Part shown: piece by piece, positions 12,151 through 25,138 of the stretch | Numbering within the stretch: the first letter of the stretch is position 1 | Layout of the letters: each line of letters opens with the position of its first letter | Assembly (NCBI RefSeq): GCF_000189635.1 | Contig: NW_002476433.1 | Coordinates: 186,001-250,000, forward strand | Direction of reading: 5' to 3' | DNA from: Tetrahymena thermophila SB210 | Taxonomy: Eukaryota; Ciliophora; Oligohymenophorea; Hymenostomatida; Tetrahymenidae | Length of the DNA: 64,000 nucleotides | Position numbers and translations under genes: made by a program | Notes under the pieces: model-generated | Told to the model about the DNA's origin: nothing | Seen by the model: the letters and a program-made list of their open reading frames with translations, nothing else | Databases searched by the model: none

Positions 12151-12663
12151 TTTTAAATAGTATTAAAACAATGGTTTTAAATTTGATTTCTCAACCAAAT
12201 TTTTAGCCTTCAAATTCCATCTTCTTCCTTAATTTTTTAGACTGAATTTAATAAATTTGCATAAATCAGGATAGCCGTAGGTGACTTTTGCAAGTTTGCA
12301 AAATAATTATTAAATTTTTAAATCCTTTTCATTTTCAACAAATCTCTAGAATGACTTCAAAATATTTTTCATTAGATTGGAATTTTTAGTATTGAAAATC
12401 ATCTAAAAAGTATGATTGCTTGAATCACAATTATCCACAATCTATCTATCTTCACTCTTGAGAATCTCTTTACTCTATTATATATTCATAGAGTTGCATT
12501 CAGTTAAACAATTTATATCTTAAGCATTCTGCTAATCTTTTTGTTGTGCAAAGCTCTCTGCAACATCAAGAAACAATTAAATTGAAAAAACTGAATTATA
12601 GCTATTAACAGCTTTTTAGCAGCAATTTAATTCGACTTAGTTAAAAATGTTACTAATTTACAT
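11992..12663 (-). CDS. RWNMK-family protein, copy A, 223 aa
   Basis: Single-exon frame of 224 codons with TAA/TAG as glutamine and a TGA stop; no interruption. The start (MQISNIF) is shared with copies D and G. Family landmarks: LFLDVAESFAQQ at about residue 40, KNSNLMKNILKSFQRFVENE near the middle, a cysteine-bearing block (FCKLAKVTYGYP..LCKF), a basic block that here reads GRRWNLKAKNLVEKS, then QLWLDNSKV-like and a C-terminal RFYQK. No signal peptide or membrane segment is seen. I recognise no known domain; the basic, helical look would suit a nucleic-acid or protein-binding role, but that is inference. It is divergently arranged with SR fragment S2, about 700 bp away. Confidence 0.8.
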
Positions 12664-13367
12664 TGCAATTAATAGAAATAATCAAATTTTTTTTCCTTTA
12701 TTTCTTGTTTTTATTTTTATTTTTTACTTTTTATTTATTGTTAATTTATGATTTGTTCATTTAAGTAATTACCTTCCTTCCTGTATATAATAGAATACTT
12801 ACCCATATTTCTCATTCAACAACTTTTTCCCACTTCTTATTCAATTTATTATACTTTTTTGAGTTTACATTTTCTGCAAGTGTGATAAATGAATTATTAA
12901 GTCCTTTTTTTAAATTAAAAAGTTTTTCAAAATAACAGTACAATTTTTTTCAGGATTATGTCTAATAAATATTATTAGTTAACAAATTTATCTAAGTAAA
13001 GTAGTAATAAACTATCTTATAAATTATTTTATTATTAATTTACAAAAATTTATCTCAATTATACAATTATTAAACAATTTAATCGGTGTAATTTTATTTA
13101 ATCTAAAAACAATAAAGTTAAAAAAAATATTTTTACTTTTTTTTTCCCTATATTTTACTTTTTATAATTATTTTCTATATAATCGAATTGCCTGATCAAT
13201 CTATAATATATTTAAACATATTAGGCTATAATTTTAAAGTTATTCTTATCTATATCAATTAACCTTATCATCAACAACAATCTATTAAATAATTTATCAA
13301 CATTTTAAAAAAAATTATCTAATTTAACTCCATTTTATTATATCTATTATCCTAATCATCAATATTA
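12664..13367. promoter_or_regulatory. Divergent spacer between copy A and fragment S2
   Basis: This is the 5' flank of copy A (minus strand) and the left flank of S2 (plus strand). The same spacer recurs at 16533-17270 and 29061-29752 with good conservation, including CTTCC runs near 12775. It probably holds the promoter of the family gene. No coding sequence was seen. Confidence 0.55.
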
Positions 13368-13369
13368 AT

Positions 13370-13826
13370 CCAAAAAATTAGATACATAAAAAAGGTAAGA
13401 AATTAAAACTTATTTTAATTAAATTCAAAAATAAAAATGTTTATAATATCACAATTATAGTTAGTTTTTTTAATAAATGAACAAATATTTAAGGATCTAT
13501 TGTTAGTTATTATTTTATATATAGTAAATTTATTTAATTATTCTAGTTTTATTATAGTTTTTGAATGATCTAAGTAATCAGGAAGGTTTGAAGAAAATGG
13601 CAGCTGAAGATTTAAAGGAACGTAAATAATTAAAATTCATAAAAAATATCTAGTTTTACAATTGAATTTAGTTAAACTAAATAGAAGGAGCTCTCATTCT
13701 ATAAGCAGGTCAAATAATAAAGAAACTTATTAAAAAGATTAAGATATTCAAAATAAAGAAAGCACTCAAATGGAGAGAATAAATCTACCTCGAAGAATCG
13801 TAACAGTAATAGGAAGAAAAGTGAAA
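13370..13826 (+). pseudogene. SR splicing-factor gene fragment S2
   Basis: A diverged copy of the SR gene 3' part, starting at the same exon-2 position as S1, S3 and S5. The exon 3 block is recognisable near 13545-13622 (GAAGGTTTGAAGAAAATGGC). The middle RS exons are almost gone and the tail is present. It has no start and frames are broken. Its flank continues as repeated AT-rich DNA to the next family gene. Confidence 0.75.
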
Positions 13827-15683
13827 AATTTATAAATTTTTTTTTGAAATACGCAATGAAACTTACACAAACCCAACCAAGATATCTAAATTTTAAAGTG
13901 ATCTATTTTAGATCCAAAGTGGTGGTATTTTTATAGTACTTTTTAAAAAATTAGCCAGCCAGTCAGTCAGTCGCCTTATATTTTATGAAAGATTGACTTT
14001 TCATTCGTTGTTTATTTTATGTACTATTTGAAAATACCCACTTCAATAATTACATTTAATTGCCTTTTTATCTTATTTTATAATTATAGATTCTCAAAAC
14101 ACAAATATTTAACAAGATGACAAGGTTAATAATATTATTTTTTAATTTTTTTCATTCTATTTAAACATTTTATGAATCAAATAATCTATGAAAAGAAAAT
14201 TAATTAAAAAACTATTTGTGATTTAATAATCAAAATACACTTTAAAATATAAATTCTACTTCAAAAAAAGTGAAATATTTAAGATATTGCTACAAAAAAA
14301 ATATTTAAGAACTCTTATTTAAATAATCCATCATGATTTAACAAATAAAAATGTAGTCTTAAAGGTTTATTATGAATAAACAAACCATAATTTTTAAACA
14401 GTTATTTATTATGATTATATTTTTTACCTCGTTGTTTATTGATAGAAAGTTGAAGACAATAATATAATCTTGAATTTATTTTGCATAGAAATTAGTAAAA
14501 ATATATAAGAAAGATTTAAAAAAATTAAATCCATCACCAAATATTCCTACTGAATAGCTATTTTATTTGAACTTTTATAATATCTATTCTTAATATTAAT
14601 TGATTCAAGCACTGTAAACATTATAATAAAATTTACTTTCCCTACATCTTTTGATACTAATTAATGTAATTGAAATTATAGGAAAAAAATTTGTGATAAT
14701 CAATTAATCATTAGGTAAAAAATTAAAAAAACATAAGGAATCTAAAATTCTTTAAATAAATTCAATAAACAGTTTTTTTATATCACTTAGATAAATAAAC
14801 CATCCTAAAAAGTACCAAATAATGAATACTTTATACTACCATTACTATTTGATTTGAGGTACTAACTACAAAAAATGCTTAGATTAAAAAATATTATTAT
14901 TATTTCAGAATTCTCTTAACATGATAGAATAACAAAAAGTTATGAAATAACCATATTTTTCATAAGTATGGTGGGCAATAATTAATTTTTAATTTTATAA
15001 TAATATAATATGTGCAAATTTGAAAAAATGGTTTACTACTCTAATTGGTTCGTATTCTTATTATCTATTATATGTTTGTTATTTTGATACAAAAAATTTA
15101 GAATAGGCAGATAAATCAGATAAAAAGCAAAGAGAAATTATTGGGTAACCTCGCAAAATTTGTTAGATTGAAATTTTAAATAATTAATTGGTATTACTCT
15201 TAAAGTATACTAATAAGCAACATAATTTACTGCATACATCAAGCCTTATTTGTTTTTATAATAAGGTAAAAATTCAATAATTTTTATAATACTTGGTATG
15301 GATAAAGATCTTTCGAGAGTTTAATTATATAATCTATGTGGATTAGCATACAAAAATTTATTTTTATAAATATAAGTAAAGAAACAATTTCATATGCATC
15401 AATTAAAGAAACTATTTAGATTTTATAAAAGAATAATTTAATCAGTATATCATCTACTTTTTTATTAACAATTGATATTGAGTTGTATGGAGGTTTCATA
15501 ACTAAATATTAAAACAGTATAAGAAAATATGAAATAGAGTTTTTATTTTTATATATCCTTTATTTCCATACTTTAATAGAGCAACTTTATACAGAATATA
15601 TTTTTTTAAATTAATAGATAAATAAATTAATAATCAGCAGTTAGCAAATTAAAAACAGAGAAAGAGAGGTGGAGGAAATAAAA
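13827..15683. repeat. Duplicated AT-rich spacer between S2 and copy B
   Basis: It corresponds to 17890-20286 and 30366-32798, but is shortened and more diverged. There is no supported gene. The right part (from about 15110) begins the large duplicated block shared with 27660-35420. Confidence 0.65.
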
Positions 15684-16532
15684 TCAATCTAAAATCCATT
15701 ACTTAACAAAATTTAATAATTTATTATAAGGATTATAGTCCATAAGAAACTGATTTAATTGTTATTCGTTAAGCCAAATAAATAATTGCTAAAGTAGGAC
15801 TTGATGGGTATATTATATAAAAGAGTTAGGTATAAATTCGAATTGTTAGATAGATATTTAAATTTTGTTTATATATATTTTTTTAATAATTGATTTCTTT
15901 TTATGGTAAAATCTTATTTCCTAACATTATTTTGGGTCCTCAACATATTTTATTAGAAACTAACTTAATTCTACATGCTATTTCTTATTTATAACTTTAC
16001 TGTTATCTAGCCATAATTAGTTAATATTAGTTAAATAGTATTAAAACATGGGTTTTAAATTTGATTTCTCAACCAAATTTTTAGCCTTCATATTCCATCT
16101 TTTTCCTTAATTTTTTAGACTTAATTTAATAAATTTGCATAGCTGAGGATAGCCATAAGTGACTTTGGCTAGCTTGCAAAATTGTTATTAAACTTTTAAG
16201 TCCTATTCATTTTCAACAAATCTCTAGAACGACTTCAAAATATTTTTCATTAGATTGGAATTTTTAGTATTGAAAATCATCTAAAACACCTGCTTGCTTG
16301 AATTACTTTCTTCCAACATCTATCTGTAGAGAAGCTCTTCGCTCTAGTATATATTCATAGAGTCGCATTCAGTTAAAACATGTATATCTTTAGCAATCGG
16401 TTAATTTTTTTGTTGTGCAAAGCTCTCAGCAACATAAAGAAACAATTAAATAGTAAAAACTTATTAATTGTTATTTACAGCTTTTTAGCAGCTATTTAAT
16501 TAGATTTAGTTAAAAATGTTGCTGATTTGCAT
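15684..16532 (-). CDS. RWNMK-family protein, copy B, with a long C-terminal extension
   Basis: Starts with MQISNIF and is open throughout the family region (VAESFAQQ, NLMKNILKSFQRFVENE, AKVTYGYPQLCKF, GKRWNMKAKNLVEKS). At the usual end the other copies have TGA after KKIY; here the codon differs and the frame continues about 60 residues through former 3' flank to a TGA at 15684-15686, giving 282 aa. This looks like loss of the original stop. Whether the longer product is stable cannot be told from sequence. It is paired divergently with fragment S3. Confidence 0.7.
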
Positions 16533-17270
16533 TGCAATTAATAAAAATAATCAAATTTTGTTTCCTGTATTTCTTGTTTTTATTTTGTTTTTTCCTTTTT
16601 TGTTTATTGATAATTTATGATTTGTTTACTATTTAAACAATTACCTTCCTTCCTGTTTTGAATCATTTAATACTTTTCCATAACTAATTATTTCTTTTTT
16701 ATTCATTCAACAACTTTTTCCCACTCCTAGTTCAATTTAAATAACTTTTCTAGCTAGAGTTTACATATTCTTCATATGCTAAAAATGAATAATTAAATAC
16801 ATTTTTAAAATTATGATTAGTTTATCACAACAACAATCCATTTTTTTCTTCAGATTATGTCAAATAAATAATTTAGTAAACAAAAGTAAAAAGTAACAAA
16901 CTCAATAATAAATTTATTTTATTATTAAATCACAAAAATTTATCTAAATTTTACAATTATTAAAGATTTTAAAATGTAATTTTATTTAATTTAAAAATAA
17001 TTAAGTTGTATTCAATAATTTTTACTTGCTTTTTTTTCATATTTTTATTCTTTTTAAAATCTATAAATATCAATCAATTATGATGATCATCAAAATGAAT
17101 CTATCGCATATTTATATTTATCAGACTATAATTTTAAAATTACTCTCTATCTATATCAATTATCCTCATCATCATCAACATCAATCAATCTGATACCTTA
17201 TCAATATTTTTAAAAAAATTATCATATTTAATTCCATTATATTTCATCTATTATCCTACTTATCAACACT
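16533..17270. promoter_or_regulatory. Divergent spacer between copy B and fragment S3
   Basis: It corresponds to 12664-13367 and 29061-29752. It is likely the promoter and 5' flank of copy B. It contains no gene. Confidence 0.55.
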
Positions 17271-17885
17271 AATCCAAAAAAGTAGATTCATAAAAATGAT
17301 TTAGGAGGTAAGAAATTAAAGGTTACTATAATTTAATTAAAAACATAAAAAGGTTTATGATTTCAAAATTATATTTAATTTTTTTAATAAATGAACAAAT
17401 ATGTATGTAATGATTTATTGCTAATTATTATTTTATGCATGCTAAATTTATTTAATTATTATAGGTTTAAAGATAGCTATTGAATTGTCTAAGTAATCAG
17501 GAATGTTTGTAGAAAATAGCAGCTGAAGATTTAAAGGAAGGTTATTCAAAAATAATTAATTTTACAATTTAATTTAATTAATTTAAATAGAAGAAGCTCT
17601 AATTCTAGAATAATTCTAGAAGCAAATAAAATAAAAAAATTCTTATCTATATTAACACTTGATGCTCAAAATTTTTCGGTTACTCTAAATCAAGATCTTA
17701 ACGCAGCCATTCATCAGGTAGAATGTAAATATCTAAATAAATAAATTTAAATTTCCTAACATTTTTCATTAATAAAATATTGAATTTTTCTCATTAAGAA
17801 ATTGAAAACAAAGAAAGTACTTAAATGGAAATATAGAATCTACCTCAACAATTGTAACAGTAATTGGAAGAAATTATCAATGAAT
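17271..17885 (+). pseudogene. SR splicing-factor gene fragment S3
   Basis: The same partial structure as S1 and S5: the end of exon 2 with its GTAAGAAATT donor, the exon 3 block around 17463-17540, degenerate RS exons and the last-exon tail. It lacks exon 1 and the start codon, and its frames are disrupted. It includes a short internal duplication (AATTCTAGAATAATTCTAGA) not seen in S5. Confidence 0.78.
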
Positions 17886-20286
17886 GAATAATTTCTAATT
17901 TTTATTCTAAATAATCTATGAAACTTACACAAACAAACCCAATCAAGATATTTAGATAGATCTAAAATTTAAAAGCAATTTATTTTACATCTAAATTGTA
18001 TTTTTTTCAGTATTTATAAAAAAATTAGTCGCCTTTATATTTTGTAATTAATTTATGAAAATTTGATTTTTTTCATTCGTAAATTTAATTTACTATTTGA
18101 ATATATTCTCTTCAATAATTGCATTTCATTGCTTTTTCTTCTGATTTATCAATTATAAATTCTCGAAACCCAAATATTTAACAAAGTGTCAAGATTAATA
18201 ACATTATTTTTTAATGTTTTTTTCATTTTATTTTAAAATTTTATGAATTAAATAATTTATGAAAAGAAAATTTAATAAAAAACCATTTATGACTTAAAAA
18301 CAAAATATACTTTAAAATATAAATTTTACCTGAAAAACAGTGAAATATTTAAGATATAACAACAAAAATGAATATTTAAGAACCATTATTAAGATAATCC
18401 ATCATAACTTAATAAATAAATTTGTAATCTTAAAGGTTTTTTTGTTTTGTTATATTATGAAAAACCATAATTTTTTTAAAAGTTATTTATTAAGATAAAT
18501 TTTTACATAGTGATTTATAGAAAAAGATGAAGATAATAATATAATTTTGCCTTTATTTAGTTGGAAACTAGTAAAAATAATGAAGATGATTGCAAATTTA
18601 AATATGCAATTACCAAATATATATTTGGTTTCTAAATTTAAATTGAATAAAAAAATTAAATAAAGCTATTTGATGTGAACTTTTATATTTATCTATTCTT
18701 GAAATTTATTGATTCAAGTATATTAAGTATTATAATAAAATTTAATTTCCCCACCTCTTTTGATACTAATTAATGTTATTGAAATTATAGGAAAAAAGTT
18801 TGTGAAAATCAATTAATTATAAGGTAAAAATTTAAAAACCATAAGGTATCCAAAAATTCTTCAAGCAAATTTAATATATTGTAAATTAAGTTGGATAATG
18901 AAAAACCTCCAATATTTTTAAATAATATTTTATATATTATTGAATAATTTTAACGAATTTAATTAGCTGTCTATCTGAAAAGCATACAAAATTTATATAT
19001 CAATACACTTTATAAAAATTTTTTTTTTTATGAATTACTTTAAGATAAAAATACAACTAAATTTGTTTAACAAGTATTTTTAAATATAATTTAATTTATT
19101 GAAAACTCAAATATTACAAATATTTCATTTAAAAGATAAGAAAAGCTATTGTTAAGATTGTTTAGTGATAATTTAATAGACTTATAATGAATTAGTATTT
19201 AACTTGCAAATATTTTGTTAATTAAAATTACAAGTAACAAAGTAATAATATAAGTGATTATCACAAATTATGATCAATTGATACATAATCTTACATTTTT
19301 GATATAAATGAAATAAATTTAAGAAACTTATAGTTAAGAAGTCCTTATTTTGATAAAACGATTTATAAAATAGGCAGATATAAAGAAAAGAAATTTATTG
19401 GGCGAGCTCGCAAAATTTTATTGATTAAAAAAATTGATTAATCTATATAACTCCTAATTAATATATTTAACAGTATAATTTGCACTTATACGTACGAACC
19501 ATATAATTATCATAAAATAGGTAATTAATTTAATGAAATTTGTAATGCTATGTATGAATAATGGTCTTTTGAGAGCCTTTAAATATAATTTCTGTGGACC
19601 AAAAAATAAAAAGTTATTATTAAAAATATGTTTTAAGAAAAAGAAACTATTTCATATGCCTCTATTTATGAAGCTATTTAAATTGTAAATAGAAAAATAA
19701 TTTAATTAATATATCCTTATTTTTATTAATAACAATTGATATAGAATAGTATAGAAGAATAATGATTAAATAAAAAAAAATATAAGAAAATATGAAATAG
19801 AATCTGTTTTTTTATACTGTTAATTTTCATTAATTAAGACACTCTCCCCTTTTCCTCGTATTCCCTTCTACATCCTCCTAAGTGAGGCCTCTCAAGTGAG
19901 AGGTTTAATTGATAGGAGTCTTTTTTATTGAGAGTTTACTGTATATTCTTTATTTCCATAATTTGATAAAGAAATTTTTGACAGAATATATTTAAAAAAG
20001 TAAATAGAAAGATTAATAAATAAATAAGTAGTAATTAAAAAATTAAAAGTGTGAGAGAGATACAGAAAGGTAATAAAATCCCTTATTTTGATTTAGAAAA
20101 ATAAATTTAATAATTTTTGTAACGATAATAATCATTAATTGATTTGATTTTTTAAATTATCTTTATAAAGGAAAATAAATACAAATTAATTTAGAAAGTA
20201 GATAAATAGATTGAGTGAGTGAGTACATTAAATTATGATAAAATGAAATATTATAAATATTTTTTGAAATTTAAATAAATTATGTA
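17886..20286. repeat. Duplicated spacer between S3 and copy C
   Basis: An AT-rich spacer nearly identical to 30366-32798. Apart from the MITE at 19817-19941 it holds no supported feature. A conserved inverted motif lies near 18610 (CCAAATATATATTTGG), which is present at the same place in the related blocks near 1745 and 31087. Confidence 0.6.
19817..19941. mobile_element. Tc1/mariner- or pogo-like MITE, 125 bp, copy 1
   Basis: A GC-richer insert flanked by TA on both sides. The left end CTGTTAATTTTCATTAATTA and the right end read inward (CAGTAAACTCTCAATAAAAA) can be aligned as imperfect inverted repeats, both leading to AAGAC. The interior is pyrimidine-rich (CTCTCCCCTTTTCCTCGTA). The related modules at about 15555, 28115 and 38605 keep an uninterrupted TATATCC-type site, so this is a clear filled versus empty comparison. 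TA duplication and a CAGT end fit Tc1/mariner or pogo-like MITEs. It is non-autonomous; no transposase was found in the window. Confidence 0.75.
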
Positions 20287-20955
20287 TCAATATAATTTTT
20301 TAATAATTGATTTCTTTTTCTGGTAAAATCTTATTTCCTAACATTATTTTGGGTTCTCAATATATTTTAGTAGAAATTAACTTAATTCTTCATGTTATTT
20401 CTTATTTATAACTTTGCTGTTATCTAGCCATAACTAGTTAATATCTGTTAAGTAGTATTAAAACAAGGGTTTCAAATTTGACTTCTCAACCAAATTTTTA
20501 GCCTTCATATTCCATCTTTTTCCTTAGTTTTTTAGACTGAATTTAATAAATTTGCATAGCTGAGGATAGCCATAAGTGACTTTTGCTAACCTGCAAAATA
20601 ACTATTAGATTTTTGAATCCTTTTCATTTTCAACAAATCTCTAGAAAGATTTCAATATATTTTTCATTAGATTAGAATTTTTAGCATGAAAGATCATCTA
20701 AAGTATCTGTTTGCTTGAATCACTTTCTTCCACCATCTATCTATCTTCACTGTAGAGAAGCTCTTCGCTCTAGTATATATTTTTAGAGTAGCATTCAGTT
20801 AAAAAATGTATATCTTTAGCAATTAGTTCACCTTTTTGCTGTGCAAAACTCTCAGCAATATCGAGAAACAATTAAATTGTAAAAACTTATTAATTACTAT
20901 TTTTAGCATTTTAGTAGCTATTTAATTAGATTTAGTTAAAAATTTTGATATCCAT
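20287..20955 (-). CDS. RWNMK-family protein, copy C, 222 aa
   Basis: An intact 223-codon frame to TGA. It starts MDIKIFN rather than MQIS, as in its sister copy F (MDIS). The core is conserved (DIAESFAQQK, NLMKNILKSFQRFVENEKD, LFCRLAKVTYGYPQLCKF, GKRWNMKAKNLVEKS). It differs from F at few positions, in line with the block duplication. Function is unknown. Confidence 0.8.
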
Positions 20956-22431
20956 ATCAATTATTAATAATAATCAAATTTTGTTTCGTATTTTTTTTTT
21001 TATCTTATTTTGTTTTCTTTATATTTTAATTATTGACAATTTATTATCCTATTATAATTTAAACATTTACTTTGCTATTTATCTTTAGACAGTAAAATCT
21101 ATTTTAAAAAATTATGTAAAAGGTAAAAATTACAAAAAGAGTCCCTCTATTTATAACTAATAAACAGTTTTTTTAACATCATTTAGAAAAATACAACATC
21201 CTAAAAAGAACCAAATATTGAATACTTTATACTATTATTCCTTTTTGAATTGAGGTTCTATCTACTAAAAATGTTTAAGTAATAGAGTATTATTATTATT
21301 TCACGATTATCTTAACAAGATTTATAGAATAGGAATGGTGGGGCAATAATTAATTTTAGATTTTATAATAATTTTTTATATGTGTAAAATAGAATGGGTT
21401 TTTCATAATTCTTAATTACTATAAAAATATATACCCCTATCTTAAAAGATTAGTTGACTCTAAAGAAAATATTGATAATACACTTTTATAGTTTTTATTA
21501 TAGAATGAATGATGTAATTGATTATTTTTGATTCAAAAACGTGTTTCAAAATATATTTAAATAATAATTTGTAAAAGTAATCTTATTTGGGATTATTATG
21601 GATTAATTAATTGTTGCTTCTGTGAATAATTTCGAGTTAAAATCAAATTGTTTATATTTAGATAATAAATAGCATTCTTAGACTCAATTTTGTGAATATA
21701 TTTGCATTTATTATAAAAAGAGTATTATTAGAATTTCATCAAAAATTCTAGTTAAGCCAATCAAAATAATCCATATATTAAAATAAAAACTTACATTACT
21801 CCACTATTTAAAAACTATTTATAGAGAAATGTATTAGTTTTATACTCTTATTTACTTATCATACCAATTATTTTTGGTGTTAAAAAAATAAATAAGGAAA
21901 AATTTATATCTTCTAACATAATATGTATAAGACTTTTTACTTTTTTTACTGTTCTATTAATTTAAAATAATATTTAAACTAAATAGATCTCTCTTTTTAG
22001 TTTTTATGCTTTAAAATCATCTCTAATCAAATTTTTTTTCTTATGATTGAATGATTTTTATAAAAATAAATTTCTAAAATTGGTTTTCTTTACTTAATTT
22101 GATTGCCTTTTTTAGTTTAAGATTAAATTTTCTTATCTCCCTCCTATTTTATTGGAAAGGCTTTAACTACTTTTTGATTTTTAAATAGATAATTTAATTT
22201 ACTTTTGATAAGGAAAATATAATTTAGCTCTACAAAGAAGCTATGAGTTAATAATATATATGACGCAAATTAATTATAATATATTTATTATATTTTTCTT
22301 TTTTTTGAAGTACATCATAATTTTAATTTGGCTTAGCTTTTATTCCTATTATACATACATGATTATAATATAGAAAAAATTGATTATTAATTCATATATG
22401 ATATTTATTATCAAATATAGTGAATTTTTAA
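20956..22431. repeat. Spacer downstream of the large block
   Basis: It matches 25139-26640 and 33471-35420. At about 22010-22260 it holds one unit of the 220-bp element that is tandemly tripled at 34600-35255. I see no gene; it is very AT-rich. Confidence 0.6.
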
Positions 22432-23258
22432 CTAATGAACAAATATTTAATAATTTATTTCTTATTATTATTTTTTTGTACTAAATTTATTTAAATAATT
22501 ATTCTATGTTGATTGATAAATGTTGAATGATCTAAGTAATTAAAAATTTGAAGAAAATAGTAATGGAAGATTTAGAGGAAGGAAAATAATTAACATCCAT
22601 TCAAAAAAGTTAGTTTTACACTTCAATTTAATTAATTTATATAGAAGAATCTCTCATTCAATAAGCATATAAAATAAAAATATTCTTTTATATATTCACA
22701 CTTGATTCTGAATATTTTTTAGAAGATGAAACTCATCAAGAAATAGTTACTCTCATTCAAGATTTTCTCACAGCGATTAGCCAGAAAGTAAATAAGTAAA
22801 TAAATCATTTTAATTTTGCAAACGTTTTTCTTTCTTTCTTTCTTTAGAACTTCAAGAAGAAGAAATAAAAGTAGAAGTAGCAGAAGAGGTGATAATCGAA
22901 AAGTAGTAGAAAGATAGATGAAATAAAATTAATGGCTCAGTTAGAACAAGAAAAAGATATGAGTGTTCAAAGAAAAAAAAAATCCTCTAAATTAGGTGAC
23001 GTAAATACAAGAAAAATAGCAATAGCAAAGATAAGAAGTAAGAAAATGGAAAAAAAAAGGACTCTAGCTTATCTCCTAAAAAATAAATTGACTTAAAAAA
23101 ATGTAAAAATTACACTTGCGTATTTAAAAAACAATACCTAAAATATTTTAAAGGAATCTGAATAAAAAGAATAAGACATTAAAAATAATGAAAGCAACCA
23201 AGAACTCAAATCGAGATCAATGATAATAATAACAATAAGAAGAATTTATCAATCAGTG
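22432..23258 (+). pseudogene. SR splicing-factor gene fragment S4
   Basis: A more diverged but longer partial copy of the SR gene. The exon 3 block (22505-22585), two RS-exon remnants, a CTTT-rich acceptor at 22835-22848, and a large part of the last exon (22849-23100) can be aligned to 8752-9593. It starts further 3' than S1-S3 and S5, and has lost the arginine repeats in several places. It comes from an older duplication than the other fragments. Confidence 0.75.
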
Positions 23259-24465
23259 AATCATTTCTAAATTTTTTTGATTTAACAATGAAATTTATAC
23301 AAACTCAAGCAATAAATGGAAAAAACTAAACTAGATTTTTAAAATTTAAGAATGATTTATTTTAAATGCAAATTTATTTTTTAGAATTTATCAAAAAAGT
23401 TGATAACCTTTACATTTTTTAATTTATGACTCTAGAATGATATATTCTTTATTTAATTTAATTTACTGTTTACAGATATCCTCTTCAATAATTGCAATTT
23501 ATTGTTAATTCATCATATATAACAAATTTAAATTTGTAAAATTTATACTCTTAATAAAATGACAAATTAATAATTTTTTTGTTTAATTTTATTTACTATA
23601 AAATAATTTTTATCTAAATATCAATATCAATCAGATTTAGATAAAAATAAAGAGAAACTATTTGGTGGAATAGAAAAATTGTGTTGATTATAATTTTAAA
23701 AATAGATTAATTAGTATTACTCCCAAACAATTTACTAAGTAGTACATACACAATCTTTATTCTTATTATGAAAATTAAATAAATTTTTTTATGCTATGCA
23801 TAGAAAATGGTTTTTTAATAATCTAATTATATAATTTCTTTGATTAAGTAAGCAAAAGGGTATTTATAATAAATATATTTTTAAAATAGAGAAGCCAATT
23901 CATACTCATCTTTTTTGAAGCAATCGAAAGTTTATATAAACGAATAACTTAATCAAGATATCCTTTGATATATTAATCTAAATTAATATAGAATAGTATG
24001 GGAGAATAATAATAATAATAAAATAAATGTAAATTTAGAAAATAAGAATTAGAAATTTTTTTTTTCTATTATTTATTTCCATGTATTAATTGAACAATTT
24101 TATTCAGAATATTGGAAATTGATTTATTCCTTTTTCAGAAAAATAATTTGATTAATTAAGAAATCTTTTTTTTTTCTCAAATTTTATACAGGATATATTT
24201 AAAAATAAATAAATAATCAGATTAGCAAATTAATAGAGTGAAATAGGGAGAAAGGAAAAAAAATCAACTTAAAAATCCTTTATTTTGATTTAGAAAAAGA
24301 AATTTAATAATTTGTAAAAATGATCATAATTCATAAGTAATTGATTTAATGATTAAATTGTGAAGGTAAATAAATACAAATAAATTGAGAAAATAAACTT
24401 AAAGAGTACAATAAATTATAAAAAAGTTAATTATGATTAATATTATTTGTTACTTAAAGTTTGTA
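23259..24465. repeat. Duplicated spacer before copy D
   Basis: AT-rich and related to the spacers before the other family genes, but with deletions. No gene or MITE was seen. Confidence 0.5.
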
Positions 24466-25138
24466 TCAATATATTTTTGAAAAATTGATGGATGTACTTT
24501 TCTTGTAAAATCTTATTTCCTAACATTTTTATGGATTTTCAATATATTTTAATAAAAACTAACTTAATTCTTCATGCTTTTTCTTATTTATAACTTTGCT
24601 GTTATCTAGCCATAGTTATTTAATAGTTGTTAGGTAGTATTAAAATAAGGGTTTTAAATTCTACTTCTCAACCAGATTTTTAGCCTTCAAATTCCGTCTT
24701 TTTTCTGAATATTTTAGACTGTATTTAATGAATTTCCATACTTGAGAAAAGCCATATGTGATTTTTGCTAGCTTGCAAAATAATTATTTAATTTTTAAAT
24801 CCTTTTCATTTTCAACAAATCTCTAGAACGACTTCAAAATATTTTTCATTAGATTGGAGTTTTTAGCGTCTGAAATCATCAAAAATAGTAGTTTGCTTGA
24901 GTCATTTTATCCAACATCTACATATCTTCACTTTAGTGAACACTTTGTTCTATTAGATATTTTTAAGATCACATTCAGTTAAAAGATGCAGATCCTTAGA
25001 AATTGGTTTATCATTTTGTTGTAGAAAACTCTCAGCAACATCAAAAAATAGTTAAATTGTAAAAGCTGATTAATTATTATTTACAGGGTATTAGTAACTA
25101 TTTAATTAGAACTAGTTTAAAATTTAGCTAATTTGCAT
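24466..25138 (-). pseudogene. RWNMK-family gene, copy D, frameshifted
   Basis: It begins with a good start (MQIS) and follows the family for about 85 codons. Then a small insertion near 24920-24935 moves the frame into a TGA (about 24901). The rest of the family region (NLMKNILKSFQRFVENEKD, KLWL-type block) is still readable in another frame down to the usual TGA at 24466. It also carries substitutions at otherwise constant positions (KRWN is changed to KRRN; GYPQLCKF to GFSQVWKF). It appears to be a recent pseudogene. It is the only broken full-length member among ten. Confidence 0.75.

Larger units (their letters stand above)
15110..22420. repeat. Large segmental duplication, left copy (about 7.3 kb)
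   Basis: It aligns co-linearly with 27660-35420. Both contain, in order, an RWNMK gene (B or E), an SR fragment (S3 or S5), a long spacer with a MITE, a second RWNMK gene (C or F) and a distal spacer. Long stretches differ by only a few bases per hundred. The distance between copies is about 12.5 kb. It is a DNA-level duplication, since introns and spacers are all included. Confidence 0.85.
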
